This document shows positions 53,772 to 61,796 of a stretch of 64,000 nt of DNA, piece after piece. Origin of the DNA: Bog-756 sp963812525. Its GTDB lineage: Bacteria; Actinomycetota; Acidimicrobiia; Acidimicrobiales; RAAP-2. Each line of letters begins with the position of its first letter. Position 1 is the stretch's first letter. Position numbers and translations under genes: made by a program. Location of the stretch: NCBI GenBank assembly GCA_963812525.1, contig CAWEVL010000010.1:434001-498000 (forward strand), written 5' to 3'. The notes under the pieces were generated by a model. That model was not told where the DNA came from, made no database searches, and worked only from the letters and a program-made list of their open reading frames with translations.

Positions 53772-54325
53772 GTCGGCCACAGCAGAGTTGCCGAGCTCAT
53801 CCTCCCTACCCAAAGTCGTGGAGCAGCCAACGGGCGCTTGTCACTGCATCCATGGTCGCAGCAAATCCCATGCGGGCGCATGTCAACCATCGGAGGGACC
53901 ATTCCCTGTCTGAGAGTTATTTGGCATCGATTGGGGGATTTCATGTGTCGCTCCAAGTCGGCCCCGGATTGTGCGGGTGTTCTCGAACTAAATCAGACCG
54001 TGTGCTTTGCAGCAGCAAGCTCGAAGATTCGCCACTTGACGTGCGGCGATCTGCGGTATCAGTCCGGACGAGCATCAGCAAAAACCGCCTCGGTCTGCTT
54101 CACTGACAGGCATCTCCGAACACTAATGCTGGCTGGGAGGAGTAGCTCCACCTAGCCAACGCAACGGAGGCAGAACCCGAGGTGCTGAGTCACAGGTTCT
54201 CGGTGCAACTTTTCGGGCAACTACTCCCGATGAATAGCGGACCGAGATGATCAACGGTGGGAACGCCGGTGCTGGTAAGAGGTACGGTCGGTCACCACTG
54301 ACAAGCGGTGATAACGCTTAGCTCC
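53772..54325. other. non-coding end of island A
   Basis: A 554-bp stretch of mixed composition. The short open frames on both strands have no start-site context or recognisable product. I see no inverted terminal repeats or transposase remnant. The last bases before repeat 2 (TTAGCTCC) echo the D-arm sequence of tRNA-Lys (TTAGCTC), possibly a decayed tRNA fragment, or chance. Confidence 0.5.
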
Positions 54326-54371
54326 GACTTTTAATCCCAAGGTGGCGAGATCGAGACTCGCACGGCCCACC
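54326..54371 (+). repeat. attachment repeat 2 (tRNA-Lys 3' end, 46 bp exact)
   Basis: Exact copy of 51772-51817 and the boundary between islands A and B. It starts at the anticodon stem, so it cannot be a functional tRNA. Confidence 0.93.
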
Positions 54372-54400
54372 AGGTCATGCCGTCGTCAACCGGCACTACA

Positions 54401-55627
54401 TCACCGAGTGGGACCCGACAGTTGAGATCGCCGATTCCTGAGGGCTCTCACCCAATCCGATGTGGTATTCGGGTCGAATGGCAAGGCTCCATCCTGTAGC
54501 TCGCCAATGAGACGATCGGTGGCGTCCAGCATCTGGTCGATGATCTTCTCGGCGGCCTTCCGCGGTACGCCGATGGCGTCTGCGAACTCACACATCACCC
54601 TTCGGCTCAAGCCCTGCTTCTTGCCTTGGATCGGGACTGCCAGATCAAAGTCCCGATAGGGCAGAGTGGATGGGAGATCGTAAGCCGGGGCCACACGGAG
54701 CTCGCCCCGGCCGTCATCGAGGACGGACAGGTTCTTTGCATGCACATCGCCGTTCCCGGTCAGCCAGGCAAACGTGAACTGCTTGAACACGTCTCGAGCG
54801 GCAATGGTGCCAGCCGGACATACCCTAGAGATCGCGTCAGTGACTTGCTCAGAAGTGACGTTGTACTTGTCCGCCGGCCAGAGACCCAGAAGTTGGCACG
54901 CGTCCTCGCAAGCAAGCGATCGGCTAGCACCGTCCACGGTTACCCTGTCAAACCTTTGGACCAGGAGGCCTTTCCGACCGTCTGCGTCAGTGACCAGGTC
55001 GGCCTCGACGCAATTGATTCCGGCGGCTCGAGCCAGATTGATGAAGTAGTACTCGTTTTCGACGACGTACCGATAGTCCGGCGGATCGACCTTTAGGATG
55101 TATCTGTCCCCGGCCCTTGAAGCGGGCACGGAGATCATCGCGGCGGACGCCTTGTCCTGTACACCAGGGATCCCCGATCGATCGATCAGGCCGGCTTCGC
55201 CCAGCACCTTGTCGAAGCTGATTTCGGAGAACGACTCATTGACGGAGATGAGCGCGTCGGGCTGGGTTGGTGTCTCACCTTCAGGCACCACTTGGACGTC
55301 ACCGATTACATCCGCTCCAACAGCCAGGAGAAGCGACAGTTCGTCATCGGCCGAGGTCTTCACCTCCCGACGAAGGGCGACCAGCCGACGACCTTCAGGA
55401 AGCATCCCCGCGAAGAAGGGGGGTACGGCTCCTGCTCGATAGAAACTTGGTTCAGTTGACAAGGGAAGAGTCGTTGCCACCGGCACGCCGTCTTCTAGGT
55501 AGCTCTCCAGGTAGGAGAATTCGATCCCGTTTTCCGTCCGCTGGAGCCGAGCCGCTCTACGGCCGGCCTTCAAGACATCGGCGACCTGTACCGTGCGACC
55601 GTCAGGAAGCGGAGCGGCTGGCGTCAC
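54401..55627 (-). CDS. hipA: HipA-type serine/threonine kinase toxin
   Basis: A 408-residue HipA-fold kinase. The N-terminal Couple_hipA-like part includes FFAGMLPEGRRLVALRREVKTSADDELSLLLAVG; the kinase part holds the SIPGVQDKASA-like P-loop (GIPGVQDKASAAM), RYILKVDPP with the ATP Lys, and FAWLTGNGDVHAKNLSVL with the catalytic Asp and Asn, then APAYDLPST. Classical HipA phosphorylates glutamyl-tRNA synthetase and stalls translation. GTG 55627 overlaps the hipB stop by 4 nt, so antitoxin and toxin are coupled with the antitoxin first. Confidence 0.93.
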   Translation of the reverse strand: MTPAAPLPDGRTVQVADVLKAGRRAARLQRTENGIEFSYLESYLEDGVPVATTLPLSTEPSFYRAGAVPPFFAGMLPEGRRLVALRREVKTSADDELSLLLAVGADVIGDVQVVPEGETPTQPDALISVNESFSEISFDKVLGEAGLIDRSGIPGVQDKASAAMISVPASRAGDRYILKVDPPDYRYVVENEYYFINLARAAGINCVEADLVTDADGRKGLLVQRFDRVTVDGASRSLACEDACQLLGLWPADKYNVTSEQVTDAISRVCPAGTIAARDVFKQFTFAWLTGNGDVHAKNLSVLDDGRGELRVAPAYDLPSTLPYRDFDLAVPIQGKKQGLSRRVMCEFADAIGVPRKAAEKIIDQMLDATDRLIGELQDGALPFDPNTTSDWVRALRNRRSQLSGPTR

Positions 55628-55827
55628 GTTGACCTGACCTTCAACGTCATTTCAAGGCCAAGGACGTTGAGCACATCTTGGACTTTGTCGAGGCGAACAG
55701 TGGCTTTGTCATGCTCCAGGAAGCGGACAAAGCTTGGTGATACTCCGGCGAGGTCGGCGAGTTCCTCCTGTCTCAGGCCCAGCTGGCGACGTCGCTCCCT
55801 GACTTGTTCACCCAAACCATTCATCAT
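55624..55827 (-). CDS. hipB: HipB-type XRE antitoxin
   Basis: A 67-residue Cro/C1 helix-turn-helix protein: RERRRQLGLRQEELADLAGVSPSFVRFLEHDKATVRLDKVQDVLNVLG, with a short strand at the C-terminus (LEMTLKV) for dimerisation. HipB binds DNA and HipA. ATG 55827 (MMNG) is the first start. Promoter candidates are TTGAGT (complement of 55863-55868) and TACGGA (complement of 55841-55846), 16 bp apart, with a palindrome between them. Confidence 0.92.
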   Translation of the reverse strand: MMNGLGEQVRERRRQLGLRQEELADLAGVSPSFVRFLEHDKATVRLDKVQDVLNVLGLEMTLKVRST

Positions 55828-56098
55828 GCGGACCTACCAATCCGTACGGTCGTAGCGATTGCACTCAACATATGGGCTGTCCATGGGAACTGGGTGCATA
55901 TATCACTACGATCATAGCGTTATTTATTGATTGTGTCGCGAATCCAAGAAAATGGACATTATTCACTACGACTGTAATGTTTTACGTAATTTTCTTGACT
56001 CAGGGCGAGGAACCAACCCTAATGTCACTACAATCGTAGCGTTCATGGCTATTTCGGTCATTGCCGATGAGCCCTGCACACGAACAGCTCTCACGTTC

Positions 56099-56137
56099 AA
56101 TCCCAAGGTGGCGAGATCGAGACACGCACGGCCCACC
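56099..56137 (+). repeat. attachment repeat 3 (tRNA-Lys 3' end, 38/39 identical)
   Basis: AATCCCAAGG through the CCCACC end, with one mismatch (A at 56124 where the tRNA has T). It is the outermost visible copy, so it probably marks the older integration. Confidence 0.88.
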
Positions 56138-56180
56138 ACCACGCCCACCAGTGCAAACGACGTCGCTCCGGCGACCGTGC

Positions 56181-56208
56181 TTGACTCGCACCCGTATTTC
56201 GATACGTT
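56181..56208 (+). promoter_or_regulatory. tetR promoter with small palindrome
   Basis: TTGACT (56181-56186) and TACGTT (56203-56208) with a 16-bp spacer form a -35/-10 pair; the start codon is 10 nt further on. GTAT-TTCG-ATAC (56194-56205), overlapping the spacer, is a 4+4+4 palindrome and might be part of an autoregulatory operator. Confidence 0.5.
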
Positions 56209-56218
56209 GTACATCGCA

Positions 56219-56845
56219 ATGCCACCCGCGCCCACGATCCAGCAGTCGAATGCAGGTCGACCGCGGGACCCACGCCTCGACGGGGCGATTCTCGACGCCA
56301 CCATCGAGTTGATCGAAGAGCAGGGTTTCAGGGAGCTCACCATGGTGGCCGTCGCCGAGCGAGCCGGTACCACGACCGCAGCAATCTATCGGCGCTGGCC
56401 GTCGAAGGCCGATCTGGTTGTCCGTGCCGTGTTTCGCACCGAGGGCCCCGACGTGATTGCCGACACCGGCGACCTTGAAGAGGATCTGCGCACCATGATC
56501 AGGGCGACGCTCGAGAAGTTCGGTCGGCCGATCGGAAGGGCGGCCTTGGCTGGTCTGCTCAGTGAGCCGCTCGGTGGAGCTGAGCGGCTCGCTCAGCTCC
56601 ATACCGTGTGGGGACTGATGGGTGAGCGTCTGGCGAGGGCCGCCGACGCAGGCGAGATCCGGCCCGACGTCGACACCGAATCCCTGATCAGCGTCACCGC
56701 CGGGGCCGGCATGCTGGTGGCAATCCTCCATGGAGACCGTGCGGTCGACGAGGTACGGATCGACTCGATCGTCTCCTTGGTAATGGACGGTGTTCGGCCA
56801 TCCAGCGGCAACGGTGCCCGACGACCGAGAGGAGCGGGGCGGTGA
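56219..56845 (+). CDS. TetR family transcriptional regulator
   Basis: A 208-residue repressor with the TetR helix-turn-helix (about 15-62; ILDATIELIEEQGFRELTMVAVAERAGTTTAAIYRRWPSKADLV) and a TetR_C-like ligand domain. The open frame extends far upstream, but that part translates the attachment repeat and hipB operators and is not real; ATG 56219 has a good promoter. It heads a run of overlapping genes (56842-61580) and probably controls them in response to a pathway substrate. Confidence 0.9.
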   Translation: MPPAPTIQQSNAGRPRDPRLDGAILDATIELIEEQGFRELTMVAVAERAGTTTAAIYRRWPSKADLVVRAVFRTEGPDVIADTGDLEEDLRTMIRATLEKFGRPIGRAALAGLLSEPLGGAERLAQLHTVWGLMGERLARAADAGEIRPDVDTESLISVTAGAGMLVAILHGDRAVDEVRIDSIVSLVMDGVRPSSGNGARRPRGAGR

Positions 56846-58095
56846 GAGAGGTTCGCATCGACGACCTCCGCGAACCTCGACGCGATGGAGACGAACTGTC
56901 GTTGTATGACCACGCCGTCAGTATGACGGCCGACCTCGACGTGGACGGTCTGGTCGCCGAGGCTCGCAGGGACACTGGACTGTGGGAATTCGGCGATGGT
57001 GCGCTTCTTGAGCGACTCGCGGTCCAGGTGAACGCGGTGGAACATGACGCTGGTCTCTCCGGGCTGGGGCGCTTCATCGTGCGGGAGCGACTTGTCGGAC
57101 TACTCAAGGCTCGACTGCGGATGGAGGACTTCGTGGCCCGCCACCCTGAGGCCCACGAGGTGGAACTGGAGCCGCCTGTCATTGTGGTCGGGCTACCGAG
57201 GTCGGGCACCACTCACTTGGTCAACCTTCTGGCTGCCGACTCTCGGTTCCGATCGATGCCCTGGTGGGAGGTAGCCGAACCGACCGCAGTCCTCGGCGAT
57301 GGACCGGGCCGCGACGGAATGGATCCTCGCTACCTCAGGTGCCTGGCGGCTCACGAGATGACTCGCGAGTTTGCTCCGTTGGCATCGCTGATGCATGACC
57401 GACCGCCTTGGAGTATCGAGGAGGAGTGCGAGCTCCTCGATCTCGACCTGTGCACCTATACCCTCGAGTGGCACGCTCGAGTCCCGAGCTGGCGGGACTA
57501 CTACTTGGGACTTGATCAGGGTGCTCACTACGCCTTCCTCCGGCGGGAACTGCAAGTGCTGTCCTACCAGCGAGGACCGAACCGGTGGGTTCTGAAGACT
57601 CCCCAGCATCTAGAGCAACTCGGTCCGCTGCTCGAGACGTTCCCCGATGCGACCATTGCCTTCACCCTGCGGGACCCCGTTGCGGTGCTGCAGTCGGCCA
57701 TCACCATGCTCGCCTACGGTGATCGCCTACGGCGCGTAGCTATTGAACCGGACCAACTGGCCGCGTACTGGATCGACCGGATCGAACGGTTGCTGCGCGC
57801 TGCCGTTCGTGACGCGCACCTGATCCCGGAAGGCCAGCGGATCGACGTCGAGTTCGGCGCCTTCATGGCCGACGACCTGGCCATGGCTACAACGATCCTC
57901 ACTGCGGCCGGCCTCGAGATCACTCCTCACTGCCAGTCCGAACTCACGGCGTATTTGGCGGGCAACCCCAGAGGCAAGGAGGGTCGCGTCGTCTACGACC
58001 TGCGGGGCGATTTCAATATCGATCCCGGCGCCCTCTACGAGCGGTTCGCCTTCTACTTCGAGGCATTTCCGCAGATCAGCAGGGAGGTCATCTGA
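56842..58095 (+). CDS. sulfotransferase family protein
   Basis: A 417-residue cytosolic-type sulfotransferase fold. The PAPS 5'-phosphosulfate loop is GLPRSGTTHL (residues 117-126) and the 3'-phosphate region includes VLKTPQHLEQL and FTLRDPVAVLQS. The family in actinobacteria also contains proteins annotated as sulfotransferases without proof of activity. GTG 56842 overlaps the tetR stop by 4 nt. The acceptor is unknown. Confidence 0.87.
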   Translation: MREVRIDDLREPRRDGDELSLYDHAVSMTADLDVDGLVAEARRDTGLWEFGDGALLERLAVQVNAVEHDAGLSGLGRFIVRERLVGLLKARLRMEDFVARHPEAHEVELEPPVIVVGLPRSGTTHLVNLLAADSRFRSMPWWEVAEPTAVLGDGPGRDGMDPRYLRCLAAHEMTREFAPLASLMHDRPPWSIEEECELLDLDLCTYTLEWHARVPSWRDYYLGLDQGAHYAFLRRELQVLSYQRGPNRWVLKTPQHLEQLGPLLETFPDATIAFTLRDPVAVLQSAITMLAYGDRLRRVAIEPDQLAAYWIDRIERLLRAAVRDAHLIPEGQRIDVEFGAFMADDLAMATTILTAAGLEITPHCQSELTAYLAGNPRGKEGRVVYDLRGDFNIDPGALYERFAFYFEAFPQISREVI

Positions 58096-58097
58096 AC

Positions 58098-59345
58098 ATG
58101 ACCGGCATTCACCGACGGCGGCCGAGCGCAGATGCGATCGCCCCGTCCACCGGGGAGCCCGCAGTTGACGTCGGCGACGGCATTTGGCTGTCTCCAGGGC
58201 TTTCGAACAGCTACCTTCTCCAGACCGATGAGGGCCGAATCGTGGTCAACACCGGCATGGGGTTCGAAGGCCCCCAGCACCGGCGGGCCTACGACGCCGT
58301 CGATTCTGCTCCCACCCGAGCAATCGTGTTCACCCAGGGCCACTACGACCACGTGGGTGGCACGGACAGCCTCCGCGACGAGAACACCGAGTTGATCGCC
58401 CAGGAGAACTTCTCCGCGTGGCGGGCCGACAACGAACGCCTGGAGGCGTTCCGGGCACGAAACGCCACGTTCGCGTGGATGCGGGCCATCCTTGCCGCTA
58501 TGGAGCACACCGAATCGTCAGGAGTGGGGAGTGCTGCCCAGGCACGGCCTGAACCCACGTCGACGTTCGATGACCGGTTGGAGCTGAGGATCGGCGGACG
58601 CGAGCTCGTGCTCCTCTCGACGCCAGGGGGCGAGACGACCGACTCATTGGTCGTCTGGCTCCCTGAGAGCCGGACGGCGCTCACGGGCAACCTGTTCGGG
58701 CCGCTGTTCGGACATGTCCCCAACCTGGTCACGATCCGCGGCGACCGCTACCGCGACGCCCTGAGCTACGTCAACTCACTAGGACTGATCCTCGACCTTG
58801 GACCAGATCGGCTTCTCACCGGCCACTTCGACCCCATCGAGGGTGCCGCTCTCATCAGAACCGAGGTCACCGCCATCCGCGATGCCACGCAGTGGGTCCA
58901 CGACCGGACCGTCGACGGAATGAATGCCGGGACCGACGTCCACACACTCATGCGCCAGGTCTGCACGCCCGATCACCTGGATGTCGGCGAAGGCTACGGC
59001 AAGACATCCTGGAACGTGCGGGCCATCTGGGAGACCTATGCGGGCTGGTTCCACCACCGCTCCACCACCGAGCTCTACGACGTCCCGTCGGCGGCGGTTG
59101 CGTCCGACCTGGTGGCCGCGGCCGGTGCCGACTCCTTGGTGTCAGCGGCCAGGACCCGGCTCAAGGTGGCCGAACCGGCGGCGGCACTCCATCTGACCGA
59201 CATTGTCCTGGCCGTTGAGCCAAACCACGCCGGTGCCCGGGCGGTGGCTGCCGACGCCTCCCGTTTGCTGCTCGACTCCAGCTCGAATTTCTGGGAGCGA
59301 GCCTGGCTGAGCCGGTCCCTCGAACACCTGGAGGATCACCCATGA
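58098..59345 (+). CDS. alkylsulfatase-like metallo-beta-lactamase-fold hydrolase
   Basis: A 415-residue MBL-fold protein. The metal motif is TQGHYDHVGG (about 79-88): Gln80 stands where the first His of HxHxDH normally is, while His82, Asp84 and His85 are kept. The GNLFGPLFGHVPNLVTIRG stretch and the later ETYAGWFHHRSTTELYDVP segment match the alkylsulfatase (SdsA/BDS1) active-site and dimerisation regions. The C-terminal 100 residues resemble the alkyl-sulfatase dimerisation/SCP2-like part. ATG lies 2 nt past the sulfotransferase stop; the stop overlaps the next ATG. Confidence 0.82.
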   Translation: MTGIHRRRPSADAIAPSTGEPAVDVGDGIWLSPGLSNSYLLQTDEGRIVVNTGMGFEGPQHRRAYDAVDSAPTRAIVFTQGHYDHVGGTDSLRDENTELIAQENFSAWRADNERLEAFRARNATFAWMRAILAAMEHTESSGVGSAAQARPEPTSTFDDRLELRIGGRELVLLSTPGGETTDSLVVWLPESRTALTGNLFGPLFGHVPNLVTIRGDRYRDALSYVNSLGLILDLGPDRLLTGHFDPIEGAALIRTEVTAIRDATQWVHDRTVDGMNAGTDVHTLMRQVCTPDHLDVGEGYGKTSWNVRAIWETYAGWFHHRSTTELYDVPSAAVASDLVAAAGADSLVSAARTRLKVAEPAAALHLTDIVLAVEPNHAGARAVAADASRLLLDSSSNFWERAWLSRSLEHLEDHP

Positions 59346-60088
59346 ACCAAGTCACCTTCGATTTCTCTGGTGCGGCAGTCCTGGTCACGGGCGGTACCAG
59401 CGGGATCGGCCATGCGATCGCCACCGCATTCGCCACCGCCGGAGCTGACGTGACCATCACCGGGACCCGCCGCGGTCCCGAGCTCTACGACACTGACCTC
59501 AGCCAGTGCTCGTACCGGCAGGTCGAGATGACCGATTCGGACTCCATCGACGCGCTGGTCGACACTCTGGATGGCGTGGACGTCCTCGTGAACAATGCCG
59601 GTGCGAACTTTCCGGGCGGTCGGGACGAGTGGGAGCCGGAGACGTTCGCCACCTCGCTTTCCCTGAACCTCATCGGTCCGATGCGCCTCACGGTCGGGTG
59701 TCGTGAGCGGTTGGCCGCCAGCACCCTGGTCGGCGGAGCCAGTGTGGTCAACATGGTGTCCCTCGCCGCCTTTCGGTCCGTCCCCATCGTCCCCGGCTAC
59801 GGGTCGGCCAAGGCGGGGCTCGTCACCCTCACCCACAATCTGGCCCGTCACTGGGTTGCGGATGGCATCCGGGTAAATGCCGTAGCCCCCGGTGTCATCA
59901 ACACACCGATGACGGCACCCTTGGTCCAGTTCTCCCAGCTGCTCGAGAGCGAACTGGCACACACGCCCATGGGCCGGCTGGGTACCCCGGACGAGATCGC
60001 CGGAGCGGTGCAGTTCCTGTCCAGCTCCGCAGCCACCTACATCACGGGCCACGTACTCGTGGCCGACGGCGGCTACCTGCTCCCATGA
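59342..60088 (+). CDS. short-chain dehydrogenase/reductase
   Basis: A 248-residue classical SDR. VLVTGGTSGIGHAIA binds the cofactor, LVNNAGANF is the structural motif, and the Ser-Tyr-Lys triad is present (VNMVSLAAF and GYGSAKAG). Basic residues after the second strand (TRRG) favour NADP. The C-terminal ITGHVLVADGGYLLP is typical. ATG overlaps the preceding stop (ATGA) and its own stop overlaps the VOC start. Confidence 0.93.
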   Translation: MNQVTFDFSGAAVLVTGGTSGIGHAIATAFATAGADVTITGTRRGPELYDTDLSQCSYRQVEMTDSDSIDALVDTLDGVDVLVNNAGANFPGGRDEWEPETFATSLSLNLIGPMRLTVGCRERLAASTLVGGASVVNMVSLAAFRSVPIVPGYGSAKAGLVTLTHNLARHWVADGIRVNAVAPGVINTPMTAPLVQFSQLLESELAHTPMGRLGTPDEIAGAVQFLSSSAATYITGHVLVADGGYLLP

Positions 60089-60555
60089 GCGCTCGGTCGT
60101 TGTCGCCGCACTACCACGTGGGCATCGTCGTGGCCGATCTGGCTGCGGCCCAGGTAGAGCTGAGTCAGCAGCTCGGAATCACCTGGGGGCCGGTCTTCCA
60201 CCTCGACGAGGTCGAATACCGCGACAGCTCGGGGCTCGATCTCACCCTCCCCACCACCATCTGCTACTCAGTCGACGCGCCCCACATCGAGCTGATCCAG
60301 GAGATGCCGGGCTCGGTGTGGGTCTGCAACCGGTACTCGAATCTCCATCACATCGGGTTCTGGAGCGACGACCTGGGCGCTGACGGTGCCGGTCTGACGA
60401 CCTCCGGATGCCCGTTGCAGCTCTGTGGTCGCGCCGGTGATGAGGCACCCGTCTCGTTCGCCTACCACCGCAACGACCTCGGCGTCCGGGTGGAGATCGT
60501 CGACCGCTCTATGCGCGAGGTCATGGGGTTCCTCTTCCAGCCAGGCACGGGCTGA
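60085..60555 (+). CDS. VOC (glyoxalase/dioxygenase) superfamily protein
   Basis: A 156-residue vicinal-oxygen-chelate protein. The two beta-alpha-beta-beta-beta modules start at YHVGIVVADLAAAQVEL and LHHIGFWSDDL; likely metal residues are His in HVGIVV and His in HHIGFW plus Glu in IELIQE and VEIVDR. It could be an epimerase, lyase or dioxygenase; context suggests a catabolic step. The ATG overlaps the SDR stop by 4 nt. Confidence 0.85.
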   Translation: MSARSLSPHYHVGIVVADLAAAQVELSQQLGITWGPVFHLDEVEYRDSSGLDLTLPTTICYSVDAPHIELIQEMPGSVWVCNRYSNLHHIGFWSDDLGADGAGLTTSGCPLQLCGRAGDEAPVSFAYHRNDLGVRVEIVDRSMREVMGFLFQPGTG

Positions 60556-60563
60556 GCGTAGCG

Positions 60564-61580
60564 ATGCTGCAAGTACGGGTGCATGGTCCGGGTGATGTGC
60601 GGGTCGATGAAGTTGCCGAGCCGCGTCCGGAATCCCGAGATGTTGTGGTTCGGGTCGCCGCCTGCGGCATCTGCGGCAGCGACCTGTCCTATATCAAGAT
60701 GGGCGGAGTCGCCGGTCCCACCGGGACTCCCATGTGCCTCGGCCACGAGATGACGGGCGTGGTCGACTGGGTCGGATCCGATGTGACCAGCGTTCAGCCC
60801 GGCCATCGGGTGGTGGTCCAACCGGGGAGCGACGCACTCGGTCGAATCGGCAACGGTGCCCCCGAAGGTGGGCTTACGCCACTCCTACTGGTGACCGAGG
60901 CTGACCAGGGCCGCCTCCATCAAGTTCCCGATGAGCTACCGCTCGATGTAGCCGCGTTTGCCGAGCCGCTGGCGGTGGGGATGCACGCCGCCGACCAGGC
61001 CGAGGTTCGGCCCGGCGACGGTGTGGCTGTGTTCGGGTGCGGTCCTATCGGATTGGCCACCATCGCCACCCTGGTCGACCGGGGCCACCACACGGTGGTC
61101 GCCGTCGACCTCAGTCCCACACGCCTCGATCTGGCCTTGGGGCTCGGGGCGCAGGCGGCGCTGAACCCGACGGCCACGGATGTTTGGGAGGAGTTGGGGC
61201 GTCTCCACGGGACCGCACCCTTCATGTTCGGGCCGACACCTGCGACGGCTGCCTTTATCGAAGCATCGGGATCCTCCAGTGTCATCACTGATGTCCTCGA
61301 CCACGCCCGGGTGGGCGGCCGTCTGGCGGTGGTCGCCCTCCACTACGACCCGATTCCGACGAGTTACACGATGCTCCTGATGAAGCAGTTCACCATCCGG
61401 GGGTCGATGGAGTACCCAGCCCGGTTCGCCGACGCCCTTGACCTCCTCGTCCGTACCGATGTGTCGGCACTCATCACCCACCGGTTCCCGCTCGAGCAGT
61501 TCGGTGATGCTCTCGGCATGCTGGAGCGATCAAAGGATTGCGGCAAGGTCCTCATCAGTATTGATCCAGATCAACACTGA
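60564..61580 (+). CDS. medium-chain zinc-type alcohol dehydrogenase
   Basis: A 338-residue MDR protein. Catalytic zinc ligands are Cys37 in CGICGSD and His/Glu in LGHEMTG; the cofactor motif is VFGCGPIGLATIA, followed by AVDLSP, so NAD is probable. The lobe that normally holds the four-cysteine structural zinc has no cysteines (VVVQPGSDALGRIGNGAPE), as in the sorbitol/polyol-like branch without structural zinc. An 8-nt gap separates it from the VOC gene. Confidence 0.9.
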   Translation: MLQVRVHGPGDVRVDEVAEPRPESRDVVVRVAACGICGSDLSYIKMGGVAGPTGTPMCLGHEMTGVVDWVGSDVTSVQPGHRVVVQPGSDALGRIGNGAPEGGLTPLLLVTEADQGRLHQVPDELPLDVAAFAEPLAVGMHAADQAEVRPGDGVAVFGCGPIGLATIATLVDRGHHTVVAVDLSPTRLDLALGLGAQAALNPTATDVWEELGRLHGTAPFMFGPTPATAAFIEASGSSSVITDVLDHARVGGRLAVVALHYDPIPTSYTMLLMKQFTIRGSMEYPARFADALDLLVRTDVSALITHRFPLEQFGDALGMLERSKDCGKVLISIDPDQH

Positions 61581-61591
61581 GCCATCGACTG

Positions 61592-61753
61592 GTGGAGCCC
61601 GAGCATCAGGATGACCCGCCAGACGGTCTACCGGTACTGTTCGACTACGTTCAATCCCTGGTACTCGACGCCGGCCAGCATCCGCGCCACGAAGACGACC
61701 TGCGTCGCTACTTGAGACGCTGGGTGGGCCTTCCAGCCCTGGTCCTTGGTTAG
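61592..61753 (+). CDS. possible 53-residue protein or gene remnant
   Basis: GTG 61592 to TAG 61751-61753 encodes 53 residues with a balanced, helical-looking composition (VLFDYVQSLVLDAGQHPRHEDDLRRYLRRW), unlike shadow frames here. No Shine-Dalgarno or promoter is obvious, so it could be the remnant of a longer gene. No family recognised. Confidence 0.3.
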   Translation: MEPEHQDDPPDGLPVLFDYVQSLVLDAGQHPRHEDDLRRYLRRWVGLPALVLG

Positions 61754-61796
61754 CGACTCCGGCGGTCAGAAGTACCGCGCTCTAAGGTCTCCTGCT

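Larger units (their letters stand above)
51818..54325. mobile_element. integrated island A between tRNA-Lys repeats 1 and 2
   Basis: About 2.5 kb bounded by 46-bp exact repeats of the tRNA-Lys 3' end. It is visibly less GC-rich than the flanking core genes. It carries one gene (51939-53771) and a long non-coding tail. No integrase, excisionase or relaxase can be seen, so the element either lost them or moved using functions in trans. Confidence 0.75.
54372..56098. mobile_element. integrated island B carrying hipBA
   Basis: About 1.7 kb between tRNA repeats 2 and 3, AT-rich especially around 55860-56040. Contents are hipA, hipB and the operator array. A toxin-antitoxin pair would stabilise the island by killing or arresting cells that lose it. 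No recombinase is visible. Confidence 0.72.
55828..56218. promoter_or_regulatory. hipB operator array, third attachment repeat and tetR promoter
   Basis: This 391-bp gene-free stretch holds, in order, the hipB promoter, four imperfect CTACGATCGTAG-like palindromes, attachment repeat 3 and the tetR promoter. The palindromes lie at 55844-55855 (GTACGGTCGTAG), 55906-55917 (CTACGATCATAG), 55966-55977 (CTACGACTGTAA) and 56028-56039 (CTACAATCGTAG). Start-to-start distances are 62, 60 and 62 bp, close to six helical turns, so bound HipB dimers would face the same side of the DNA. The first covers the -10/-35 spacer of hipB. Confidence 0.72.

Noticed and set aside
55844..56039. Regularly spaced short repeats upstream of hipB read as a CRISPR array
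   Set aside because: Repeats are only about 12 bp, degenerate and palindromic, there are only four, the spacing of 60-62 bp is longer than typical, and no cas gene is present. HipB operators fit better.
51818..56098. Integrase gene inside the tRNA-Lys islands
   Set aside because: None of the reading frames in the inserts shows a tyrosine or serine recombinase signature. The absence is itself a point of interest.
55931..56218. N-terminal extension of the TetR gene
   Set aside because: The extended frame translates the operator array and the tRNA repeat and lacks a promoter-matched start. ATG 56219 has a -35/-10 pair.
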